DNA from: an uncultured Collinsella sp.
GTDB lineage: Bacteria > Actinomycetota > Coriobacteriia > Coriobacteriales > Coriobacteriaceae
Length of the DNA: 22,711 nucleotides
NCBI GenBank assembly: GCA_900754385.1
Contig: CAAECP010000249.1
Location: forward strand, 1-22,711
Direction of reading: 5' to 3'
Shown here in pieces: positions 14,863-20,962 of the stretch (position 1 is the stretch's first letter; each line of letters starts with the position of its first letter). The position numbers and the translations under genes were made by a program. The notes under the pieces are model-generated. The model saw only the letters and a program-made list of their open reading frames with translations. It was not told the DNA's origin and ran no database searches.

Positions 14863-15726
14863 ATGGCATTTAACGTTAACGCGCTCGGATTTGGCGACAA
14901 CGTCGTCGATCGCTACGAGCATATCCACACCATGTATCCTGGCGGCAACGCGGTGAACTTCGCCGTTTATGCCAAGAAATGCGGTGCCGCACGCTCCGCA
15001 TACATGGGCATTTTTGGCAATGACGCCGCTGCCGAGCATGTTATTGCAAGCCTCGAGGATGAGGGTATCGAGCTTGACAAGTGCGAGCAGATGATTGGCG
15101 AGAACGGAGCGGCTCGCGTGACCGTCGTTGACGGTGACCGTGTCTTCCTCGGCTCCAACGAGGGCGGTATCCGTGGCGATGCGCGCTATGTCCTCGATCG
15201 CTTTGACCTTGCGTACATGAAGCAGTTCGATGTGGTTCATTCGGGCAACTATTGCTTTACCGAGCGCGAGCTGCCCAAGTTGAAGGCTGCGGGCGTCATG
15301 GTCTCTTTTGACTTTTCGGACGACTCCACCGACGAGTACTACGAGCAGATTGCGCCCTACGTCGATTTTGCTTTCTTTAGTGCAGCGGATGCCGCGAGTG
15401 AGGACGAGATCCGCGAGCGTCTGGCATGGGTGAAGGGCCTGGGTCCGCGTTTTGTGTCGGCTACGGCGGGCGCCGAGGGCTGCATTGCTTACGACGGCGA
15501 GCGTTATTACCGCCAGCTGGCTAAACCGGTAACGGACATGAAGGACACCATGGGGGCGGGCGACTCGTTCCTCACCTCGTTTTTGATGTGCTATCTCGAT
15601 TCCGCCAAGCGTGGTGAGGATGGCGCCGAGGCCATCGAGCGCGCGCTTGACTTTGCTGCCGGGTTTGCTTCGACCGTGTGCGGCATGGAAGGTTCTTGGG
15701 GCCACGGGGCGCCAATCGTCGAATAG
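14863..15726 (+). CDS. frlD: FrlD-like kinase (PfkB/ribokinase family)
   Basis: 287 residues, PfkB-family sugar kinase. FrlD phosphorylates fructoselysine on C6, making the substrate of FrlB. Seen: GDNVVDRYEHIHTMYPGGNA at 11-30 and GGNAVNFAVYAKKCG at 27-41 (first PfkB signature region), DRVFLGSNEGGI near 92-103 (E. coli FrlD: DRVFGDYTEGV), VSFDFSDDSTDEYY near 147, and KDTMGAGDSF at 227-236 with the catalytic base Asp234. ATG 14863, with AAGGGACAAAGG upstream, lies 14 bases after the FrlB-like stop. Last gene of the operon, followed by a stem-loop. Confidence 0.87.
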   Translation: MAFNVNALGFGDNVVDRYEHIHTMYPGGNAVNFAVYAKKCGAARSAYMGIFGNDAAAEHVIASLEDEGIELDKCEQMIGENGAARVTVVDGDRVFLGSNEGGIRGDARYVLDRFDLAYMKQFDVVHSGNYCFTERELPKLKAAGVMVSFDFSDDSTDEYYEQIAPYVDFAFFSAADAASEDEIRERLAWVKGLGPRFVSATAGAEGCIAYDGERYYRQLAKPVTDMKDTMGAGDSFLTSFLMCYLDSAKRGEDGAEAIERALDFAAGFASTVCGMEGSWGHGAPIVE

Positions 15727-15732
15727 CCGAGC

Positions 15733-15766
15733 GGTCCCGGGGAGGTGCAGGCGCCTCCTCGGGACC
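15733..15766 (+). terminator. Stem-loop at the end of the Amadori operon
   Basis: GGTCCCGGGGAGG pairs with CCTCCTCGGGACC (one G-U pair) around TGCAGGCG, six bases after the kinase stop. There is no T run; the inverted-repeat element starts two bases later and may supply the rest of the transcription stop. Confidence 0.6.
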
Positions 15767-15767
15767 C

Positions 15768-16000
15768 GGTGTGCAAAAAATGCCAAATATGAGTACTGTG
15801 ACTAATTTAGTCGCAGCAAAATCAACCCCTTCAGACGTGATTTGAGCGTCTGGAGGGGTTTAAGATTTGCGAAAACGCAGGATGAATGACTGTAAAAGCT
15901 TTAATTAGCGGACAATCGAGGATTATTCTGGCGGTTGGAAAGTTAAAAGAAATGTATCCATTCCGGTAGCAGTACTCATATTTGGCATTTTTTGCACACC
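15768..16000. mobile_element. 233-bp MITE-like element with perfect 31-bp terminal inverted repeats
   Basis: The first 31 bases (15768-15798, starting GGTGTGCAAAAAATGCC) are the exact reverse complement of the last 31 (15970-16000). The interior is AT-rich and holds a second hairpin, AACCCCTTCAGACG/CGTCTGGAGGGGTT (15824-15860), and a small dyad GACTAA-T-TTAGTC (15800-15812). There is no transposase gene and no clear target-site duplication. It sits between two convergent genes, ending 5 bases from the TatD stop, so transcripts from either side would fold into a long terminator-like stem. Confidence 0.75.
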
Positions 16001-16005
16001 AGGGG

Positions 16006-16788
16006 TTAGCGAAGGCCAAAAACAGAGCGCGCATTTGTTAAAACTATCGACTCGATGCGCTTTGCGTCGCAGTTTTTGAGCGAGGTGATGCGTTCTGAGG
16101 TCCTTGTGAGCGACCTGATGAGCGACTGCGCGCTTGTTTCTGTGTTTGGCTCGGCCGGCGCATCGGTCTCGAGCAGTAGGCGGTCGAGTGGAATCTGTCG
16201 TGCGTATTCGCGACCGCGCTTGGTCGCGAGCATGCGTTCGTTGACGGAAAAATAGCAGCCCGCATTACGCGCGCGGGTGAGTTCGTCCGAAGTGCCGCTA
16301 AACCAGTGGAAGATGATAGCGGGGGAGTCGGGGTTTGGGATGAGTAGTCCATGCGATTCGAGGACGTCCAGTACGGCTCCTGCCGAACGAACGGCGTGAA
16401 TTGATATCACGCGCCCGGTAAGAGGATGCTGCACGAGCGCATCGCAGAGCCGGTTAAGTGCCTGTATTTGTAGCGGCTCACTTCCAGCAAAGCGCGCGGA
16501 AAAGTCGAGTCCGACTTCGCCGATGTAGCGTTCTTGGGCAGCAACTTCGCAAAGCAGATTGACTTCGGCAAAACCGCAGTGGCCATCGGCGAGCCACCAG
16601 GGGTGAAGCCCAACGCCGGCGATGATGCCCGGGTGGCGACGAGCGCGCTCGTTTGCGGCCGAAAAGTCGCGTGGATCGACGCCGCAATCAAATAGACCCA
16701 AGCCCAGCGCCGTTGCCTCATCGGCAACGGCGTCCGGGTGAGCCATTAAATCAAGATGGCAGTGTGCATCAAATAACCGGGGCTCCAT
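16006..16788 (-). CDS. TatD-family metal-dependent hydrolase (DNase)
   Basis: 260 residues, TatD family of the amidohydrolase superfamily; characterised members are metal-dependent 3'-5' exonucleases or DNases. Seen: FDAHCHLD at 6-13 (HxH metal ligands), GVGLHPWW near 59, IGEVGLDFS near 89 (Glu ligand), ISIHAVRSAG near 128 (His), IFHWFSGT near 158 (His), and LLLETDAP near 206 (Asp ligand). All family metal ligands are therefore present. ATG 16788 is preceded by GGAG at a somewhat long distance and lies 14 bases after the stop of tcdA, so the two are probably co-transcribed. Whether it is TatD, YcfH or YjjV-like cannot be said. Confidence 0.93.
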   Translation of the reverse strand: MEPRLFDAHCHLDLMAHPDAVADEATALGLGLFDCGVDPRDFSAANERARRHPGIIAGVGLHPWWLADGHCGFAEVNLLCEVAAQERYIGEVGLDFSARFAGSEPLQIQALNRLCDALVQHPLTGRVISIHAVRSAGAVLDVLESHGLLIPNPDSPAIIFHWFSGTSDELTRARNAGCYFSVNERMLATKRGREYARQIPLDRLLLETDAPAEPNTETSAQSLIRSLTRTSERITSLKNCDAKRIESIVLTNARSVFGLR

Positions 16789-16802
16789 CTCGGCGCGCTC
16801 CG

Positions 16803-17600
16803 CTAGTCCAAGCGCTGGCCATCGGCGCGCACGCGCTCGGTGCCGCGGCCACTGATCTGGCGGATAACCTCGCCGGCAATCATCTGACCCATGATGGGCG
16901 GCATAAAGCTGGCGGTTCCGAGCTCGGTGCGCTCGTGGATATTGGAAGGGTCGCGGGGCTGTGTCTTAACCGATTCCTCGCAGCTAAACAGTACATGCAG
17001 ACTCTTGATTCCGCGCTTCTTGCATTCTTTGCGCATGATGCGGCTCATGGGGTCACGTACCGTATCGAAAATGTCGGCAAAGCGGAGGCACTCGGGATGG
17101 AGCTTGTTGGCCCCGCCCATGGAGCTAACCAAACGAATGTCGTGGTCCTGAGCATATTTGGCAATGGTGAGCTTGGCCGAGATGGTGTCGATGGCGTCGA
17201 CGACGTAGTCGAGCTTGCCGTCCGTCTGCTCCAAAACGCGCGCGAAAAATTCGTCGATATTGTCGCTCAACAGGTATTCGGTGCGCTTGATGACGGTAGC
17301 GGCTGGATTGATGTCGTGGATCATGGCTTCCATAACATCGACCTTGCGCTTGCCGATGGTGCTTTGAAAGGCGATGACCTGGCGATTGATATTGCTGGGC
17401 GCGATGATGTCCTTATCCAGAATGACGAAATGACCAATGCCGCCGCGGGCAAGTGCCTCGCAGCAATTGGAGCCCACACCTCCGCAGCCGAGCACCAGCA
17501 CCGTGGCGGCGGCGAGTTTGTCGAGTGCCTCGCGGCCCATGATGATCTCGAGCTTGGTGTCGCGTGTCTCGTTGGGGGTTGCGGCTGTGGTTTCGGTCAT
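16803..17600 (-). CDS. tcdA: tRNA threonylcarbamoyladenosine dehydratase (TcdA/CsdL)
   Basis: 265 residues, E1-like (ThiF/MoeB superfamily) enzyme that uses ATP to convert t6A37 of tRNA to its cyclic form ct6A. Seen: VLVLGCGGVGSNCCEALARGG about 35-55 (ATP-binding glycine loop), DKDIIAPSNINRQV about 63-76 (conserved Asp, Asn and Arg-Gln), YVVDAIDTISAKL near 131, SSMGGANKLHPE near 159, and the C-terminal GTASFMPPIMGQMIAGEVIRQI. The length suits TcdA. I chose ATG 17600, six bases after GGAGG; the ATG at 17606 abuts the ribosome binding site directly. First gene of the tcdA-tatD pair. Confidence 0.93.
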   Translation of the reverse strand: MTETTAATPNETRDTKLEIIMGREALDKLAAATVLVLGCGGVGSNCCEALARGGIGHFVILDKDIIAPSNINRQVIAFQSTIGKRKVDVMEAMIHDINPAATVIKRTEYLLSDNIDEFFARVLEQTDGKLDYVVDAIDTISAKLTIAKYAQDHDIRLVSSMGGANKLHPECLRFADIFDTVRDPMSRIMRKECKKRGIKSLHVLFSCEESVKTQPRDPSNIHERTELGTASFMPPIMGQMIAGEVIRQISGRGTERVRADGQRLD

Positions 17601-17644
17601 AGACATCCTCCGATGGGGAAGCGAATCGTGTTTTAGCTATCGTC

Positions 17645-17650
17645 ATTATA
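17645..17650 (-). promoter_or_regulatory. -10 element of tcdA
   Basis: Minus strand reads a perfect TATAAT, 45 bases upstream of the tcdA start. No good -35 is visible at the usual distance. Confidence 0.5.
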
Positions 17651-17687
17651 GGTATTATCGCGATTCCATTTGAGCCCTAGGGGCTTG

Positions 17688-17716
17688 TTGAAATGAGGCA
17701 GTGATTCGCATAAGAT
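17688..17716 (+). promoter_or_regulatory. Promoter of the predicted antisense RNA
   Basis: TTGAAA (17688-17693), 17-base spacer, TAAGAT (17711-17716). No protein-coding gene follows on this strand for over 300 bases, only the terminator hairpin at 17776-17814. Confidence 0.6.
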
Positions 17717-17722
17717 GAAGCA

Positions 17723-17817
17723 GATGGCACCCGTTGCCGCGGGTTGGCCAACTCCCAAACACGTTTGTAGCGTGAGAAGTGGCCGTCTTCGCATTACGCG
17801 GGGGCGGCTATTTCATT
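17723..17817 (+). ncRNA. Predicted antisense RNA of a type I toxin-antitoxin pair (RatA-like position)
   Basis: About 95 nt, from the predicted start after TAAGAT to the end of a strong stem-loop. It would be complementary to the stop region and 3' untranslated part of the small hydrophobic peptide gene on the other strand. It contains a small hairpin (ACCCG/CGGGT near 17729-17744) and the terminator stem. The layout matches txpA/RatA, where the antisense RNA covers the 3' end of the toxin mRNA. Predicted from sequence only. Confidence 0.5.
17776..17817 (+). terminator. Terminator of the antisense RNA, overlapping the toxin stop codon
   Basis: On the plus strand GAAGTGGCCGTCTTCGC pairs with GCGGGGGCGGCTATTTC along 17 positions, with G-U pairs, around the loop ATTAC. 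Several of these G-U pairs become C-A mismatches on the minus strand, so the stem is far better on the plus strand. This argues for an RNA read in that direction. Confidence 0.6.
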
Positions 17818-17894
17818 CGACCTCCAATGTGGATGCCGAGCTCCACAGCCGCGATTACAAGCAATAACAACGTCAGGACATCGTCAATACTCAT
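17808..17894 (-). CDS. 28-residue hydrophobic peptide, putative type I toxin
   Basis: ATG 17894 to TAG 17808, below the size of ordinary gene finding. The peptide starts MSIDDVLTLLLLVIAAVELG and ends in GGRMK. It has an acidic N terminus, a single hydrophobic helix long enough to cross a membrane, and a basic C terminus, as in holin-like type I toxins (TxpA/BsrG group, TisB). AGAAGGAG lies 7 bases upstream and can be masked by a complementary CTCCCTCT just 5 bases further upstream. A predicted antisense RNA faces its 3' end and a LexA-type box lies in its promoter. I do not recognise an exact family, and activity is inferred from architecture. Confidence 0.6.
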   Translation of the reverse strand: MSIDDVLTLLLLVIAAVELGIHIGGRMK

Positions 17895-17901
17895 AGTCCA
17901 T

Positions 17902-17922
17902 CTCCTTCTCGGGTAGAGGGAG
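17902..17922 (-). promoter_or_regulatory. Hairpin masking the ribosome binding site of the toxin gene
   Basis: In the minus-strand RNA CTCCCTCT pairs with AGAAGGAG at 7 of 8 positions around the loop ACCCG. Such masking is common in type I toxin mRNAs. Confidence 0.5.
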
Positions 17923-17945
17923 CTGGCCCATCTGCTTCAACTTCC

Positions 17946-17974
17946 ATTGTAGCTAAATACGAACGAATGTTCTA
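17946..17974 (-). promoter_or_regulatory. Promoter of the toxin gene
   Basis: TACAAT (17951-17946) serves as the -10. The -35 17 bases upstream (TAGAAC) is poor. The LexA-type box covers the spacer and this -35. Confidence 0.45.
17960..17973. promoter_or_regulatory. LexA-type SOS box in the toxin promoter
   Basis: CGAACGAATGTTCT matches 9 of 10 fixed positions of CGAAC-N4-GTTCG, the same quality as the box at the Y-family polymerase. It is placed between the -10 and -35 of the toxin promoter. Confidence 0.6.
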
Positions 17975-18011
17975 TAGATGTTCCTGTATTAGATAGTTAG
18001 ACAAACATCTA
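17975..18011. promoter_or_regulatory. Putative SdpR operator
   Basis: TAGATGTT (17975-17982) and AACATCTA (18004-18011) form an inverted repeat that brackets the -35 of the sdpR promoter. ArsR-family regulators usually control their own promoter through such dyads. It directly abuts the LexA-type box. Confidence 0.5.
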
Positions 18012-18026
18012 AATATCGAGTATAGT
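17998..18026 (+). promoter_or_regulatory. Promoter of sdpR-sdpI
   Basis: TAGACA (17998-18003, 5/6 consensus), 17-base spacer, TATAGT (18021-18026, 5/6). About 34 bases before the sdpR start. Confidence 0.7.
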
Positions 18027-18060
18027 GTGCGCGTCATGAGAGATGATGAAAGGGGGTCTT

Positions 18061-18339
18061 ATGCCGGGAGAGGGTTTTAAGGCGCTTGCCGATCCAACGC
18101 GACGGCGCATTTTGGAGTTGCTGCGCGAGGGCAATTGCACGGCGGGGGAGCTTGCCGAGCATTTCGATATCAGTAAGCCGTCGCTGAGCCATCACTTGGC
18201 GACGCTCAAAAACGCCGGGTTGGTAACCGACGAACGTCATGGTCAAAACATCGTATACAGCTTAAACACTACCGTCATGCAGGACTTGATCGGTTGGTTT
18301 ATGGGCTTTACAAACACGGAAGGTGATAAGGATGAATAA
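18061..18339 (+). CDS. sdpR: ArsR-family repressor SdpR
   Basis: 92 residues, winged-helix DNA-binding protein of the ArsR family. It closely follows Bacillus subtilis SdpR as I recall it: FKALADPTRRRILELL at 6-21, TAGELAEHFDISKPSLSHHL at 27-46 (recognition helix) and IVYSLNTTVMQDLIGWFMGF at 64-83. SdpR represses its own operon and is held at the membrane by SdpI when the SdpC toxin is bound. ATG 18061 has AAAGGGGG upstream, preferred over the ATG at 18043. It lacks the Cys metal sites of metal-sensing ArsR proteins. It overlaps the start of sdpI. Confidence 0.9.
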   Translation: MPGEGFKALADPTRRRILELLREGNCTAGELAEHFDISKPSLSHHLATLKNAGLVTDERHGQNIVYSLNTTVMQDLIGWFMGFTNTEGDKDE

Positions 18340-19036
18340 CGAAAACAAGGGCATTCACCCCACGGGGGTATCGTCGCACGTGTGGATTGCGCTGGTCGCT
18401 CTGTGCGTCGCCAATGTCGTAGCGCATCTCATGGTGATGCCGAGCTTGCCTGCGCAGATTCCCACGCACTGGGGCGCGAACGGCGCCGTCGACGGTTGGG
18501 GTCCCAGCTGGATGGCCTCCGCGCTCGGCGCGTTGCCCCTGGTGTGTCTCGCAATGTTCTGCGTGGTGCCGCGCATCGACCCCAAAGGTGAGGCATATCG
18601 AACCTCGGGCAAGTTCTACCAGGGCTTCGTAATCGCCTTCACCTTGTTCATGTGTGCCGTAAGCTGGCTGGGAGAGCTTACGGTCTGGGGCGTGGTGCCG
18701 GCGGTCGGTTCGGTCAACGTGCTGATTTCCGGTGCTATCGGTTTGCTGTTCATCGGCGTAGGCAACTACTTGCCGCGTGTGAAGCAGAACTATACGCTCG
18801 GTATCAAGACGCCTTGGGCGCTTGCCAATCCCGAGAACTGGCGCCGTACGCAGCGCTTTGGCGGTGCCTGCTTTATGGTGCTGGGCTTTGGCCTGATTGT
18901 GATGGGCGTGGCAGGCAGCGTGCTTTCGAGTGAAGTCGTCGCCGCGGTGATTGCGGTTCTGGCGTTTGGTTCGGTTGGAGCCGTCTACGTCTACTCGTAT
19001 CTGCTGTGGCGCAAATCGCAGCGAGCCGCTCGCTAA
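18332..19036 (+). CDS. sdpI: SdpI-family immunity/signal membrane protein
   Basis: 234 residues, membrane protein with about six hydrophobic segments. The DUF1648 part is at the N terminus (PSLPAQIPTHWGANGAVDGW, about 36-55). The SdpI part follows, with GNYLPRVKQNYTLGIKTPWA near 147-166 then LANPENWRRTQRFGG. In B. subtilis SdpI protects against the SdpC killing peptide and sequesters SdpR. ATG 18332 overlaps the sdpR stop (ATGAATAA), so they are translationally coupled; GGAAGG lies upstream. No sdpABC toxin genes are in this window, so here it may give immunity to toxins of other gut bacteria. Confidence 0.9.
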   Translation: MNNENKGIHPTGVSSHVWIALVALCVANVVAHLMVMPSLPAQIPTHWGANGAVDGWGPSWMASALGALPLVCLAMFCVVPRIDPKGEAYRTSGKFYQGFVIAFTLFMCAVSWLGELTVWGVVPAVGSVNVLISGAIGLLFIGVGNYLPRVKQNYTLGIKTPWALANPENWRRTQRFGGACFMVLGFGLIVMGVAGSVLSSEVVAAVIAVLAFGSVGAVYVYSYLLWRKSQRAAR

Positions 19037-19103
19037 GGTTGCGGAAAACTAGCGTACGCAGTTCATAGTATGTTCCGGGGGAACTTTTCCCAGGTAGTAT
19101 TAG

Positions 19104-19130
19104 GGGGTATGGGCAACCATGCCCCTTTTT
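19104..19130 (+). terminator. Terminator after sdpI
   Basis: GGGGTATGG pairs with CCATGCCCC (one G-U pair) around GCAA, followed by TTTTT. A smaller GTTCC-GGG-GGAAC-TTTT hairpin lies just before it at 19073-19089. Confidence 0.85.
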
Positions 19131-19221
19131 CGTTACGTTTCAGAGCTGGTTTTTCCATTTCGTTTCCACTTAGGCGAAACAAGAATAGGGAAACAGCAGG
19201 TAGAAAGGATAAAACAGGCAA

Positions 19222-20901
19222 ATGGCGGAGTTTATCTACCAGATGTATCAGGCTCGTAAGGCCCATGGCGACAAGGTAATCCTTGACGACGTGACCCTGA
19301 GCTTCTACCCCGGTGCCAAGATCGGCGTCGTGGGCCCCAATGGTATGGGCAAGTCGACCTTGCTCAAGATCATGGCCGGCATCGAGGAGGTCTCCAACGG
19401 CGATGCCAGGCTCACCCCCGGCTACACCGTGGGCATCCTGCAGCAGGAGCCGCCGCTCGACGATGACAAGACCGTCATCGAGAACGTGCGCATGGCGTTT
19501 GGCGATATGATCGCCAAGGTCGATCGCTTCAACAAGATCGGCGAGGAGATGTGCGACCCGGATTGCGACATGGATGCCCTCATGGCCGAGATGGGCAAGC
19601 TCCAGGACGAGATCGATGCCGCCGATGGCTGGGATATCGATTCCAAGCTCGGCCAGGCCATGGACGCCCTGCAGCTGCCCGATTCCGACATGCCGGTCAA
19701 CGTACTTTCCGGCGGCGAGCGCCGCCGCGTGGCCCTGTGCAAGCTACTGCTCGAGGCTCCCGACCTGCTGCTGCTCGACGAGCCCACGAACCACCTGGAC
19801 GCCGAGTCGATCCTGTGGCTCGAGCACTTCCTGCACAACTACCAGGGCGCGGTGCTTGCCGTCACGCACGATCGCTACTTCCTGGATAACGTTGCCGAGT
19901 GGATCTGCGAGGTCGACCGTGGCCACCTTTATCCCTACAAGGGCAACTACTCAACGTATCTGGAGACCAAGGCCGCGCGTATCGAGGCTCAGGGCAACCG
20001 TGACGCCAAGCTCGCCAAGCGCATGGAGGCCGAGCTCGAGTGGGTACGCAGCTCGCCCAAGGCTCGCCAGGCCAAGAACAAGGCTCGTCTGGCTCGCTAC
20101 GAGGAGATGGAGGCCGAGGCCCGCGCAAGCCAGAAGCTCGACTGGACCGACATCCGCATCCCTGTGGGCCCGCGTCTGGGCAACAAGGTACTCGAGGCCC
20201 ATCACCTGCACAAGGAGTTCGATGGCCGTGTGCTCATCGATGACCTTTCGTTCACCCTGCCGCGCAACGGCATCGTGGGCGTGATCGGTCCCAACGGCGT
20301 GGGCAAGACCACACTGTTCAAGACGATTGTGGGTCTGGAGCCGCTGACTTCGGGCGAGCTCGAGGTGGGCGAGACCGTCAAGATCTCTTACGTCGACCAG
20401 AACCGTTCCGGCATCGACCCCGACAAGAACCTATGGGAGGTCGTCTCGGACGGCCTGGACCACATGATGGTCGGCGAGACCGAGGTTCCGAGCCGCGCAT
20501 ATGTGGCGAGCTTTGGCTTTAAGGGCCAAGACCAGCAGAAGCGCGCTGGCGTGCTCTCCGGCGGCGAGCGCAACCGTCTGAACCTGGCGCTCACGCTCAA
20601 GCAGGGCGGCAACCTGTTGCTCCTCGACGAGCCCACGAACGACCTCGACGTCGAGACGCTGTCCTCGCTCGAGGCGGCGCTGCTCGAGTTCCCGGGCTGC
20701 TCGGTGGTCATTAGCCACGACCGTATGTTCCTGGACCGCGTCGCCACGCACATTCTGGCGTGGGAGGGCACCGACGAAAATCCGGGCAACTGGTATTGGT
20801 TCGAGGGCAACTTCGAGGCCTATCAGGCCAACCGCATCGAGCGCCTAGGCGAGGACGCAGCCCAGCCGCATCGTATTCACCGCAAGCTCACGCGCGACTA
20901 G
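19222..20901 (+). CDS. ettA: Energy-dependent translational throttle protein EttA (ABC-F)
   Basis: 559 residues, soluble ABC-F ATPase that binds the ribosomal E site and gates the first steps of translation according to ATP/ADP level. Two ABC domains are joined by a charged linker. First domain: GPNGMGKST about 39-47, LSGGERRR near 163, LLLDEPTNHLD near 183. The linker, with RSSPKARQAKNKARLARYEE about 275-294, is the usual EttA form. Second domain: GPNGVGKTT near 356, LSGGERNR near 447, LLLDEPTNDLD near 470. There are no membrane segments. Length equals the roughly 555 of E. coli EttA. ATG 19222 follows AGAAAGGATAAAACAGG. Single-gene unit between two terminators. Confidence 0.96.
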   Translation: MAEFIYQMYQARKAHGDKVILDDVTLSFYPGAKIGVVGPNGMGKSTLLKIMAGIEEVSNGDARLTPGYTVGILQQEPPLDDDKTVIENVRMAFGDMIAKVDRFNKIGEEMCDPDCDMDALMAEMGKLQDEIDAADGWDIDSKLGQAMDALQLPDSDMPVNVLSGGERRRVALCKLLLEAPDLLLLDEPTNHLDAESILWLEHFLHNYQGAVLAVTHDRYFLDNVAEWICEVDRGHLYPYKGNYSTYLETKAARIEAQGNRDAKLAKRMEAELEWVRSSPKARQAKNKARLARYEEMEAEARASQKLDWTDIRIPVGPRLGNKVLEAHHLHKEFDGRVLIDDLSFTLPRNGIVGVIGPNGVGKTTLFKTIVGLEPLTSGELEVGETVKISYVDQNRSGIDPDKNLWEVVSDGLDHMMVGETEVPSRAYVASFGFKGQDQQKRAGVLSGGERNRLNLALTLKQGGNLLLLDEPTNDLDVETLSSLEAALLEFPGCSVVISHDRMFLDRVATHILAWEGTDENPGNWYWFEGNFEAYQANRIERLGEDAAQPHRIHRKLTRD

Positions 20902-20927
20902 TCGAGCTCAGGTGGCCTAACGAGAAT

Positions 20928-20961
20928 GGGACGATAACCTTGAGGGTTATCGTCCCTTTTT
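20928..20961 (+). terminator. Terminator of ettA
   Basis: GGGACGATAACC pairs perfectly with GGTTATCGTCCC around TTGAG, followed by TTTTT. It ends just before the stop of the convergent gene and, with the A run on its other side, may serve both. Confidence 0.9.
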
Positions 20962-20962
20962 G

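Noticed and set aside
13844..15786. Long antisense frames over frlB and frlD
   Set aside because: Shadows of two well-supported enzymes; no family resemblance of their own.
15780..15845. Short frame MPNMSTVTNLVAAK... inside the inverted-repeat element
   Set aside because: Only 21 codons, no ribosome binding site, and part of it is the terminal repeat. More likely a by-product of the element that gets annotated when it inserts near genes.
16653..17636. 327-codon plus-strand frame over tcdA and tatD
   Set aside because: Antisense to two genes with full catalytic motifs.
17723..17817. tRNA or riboswitch
   Set aside because: No cloverleaf or CCA end and no known riboswitch core; the stem-loop with its own promoter opposite the peptide gene fits an antisense RNA better.
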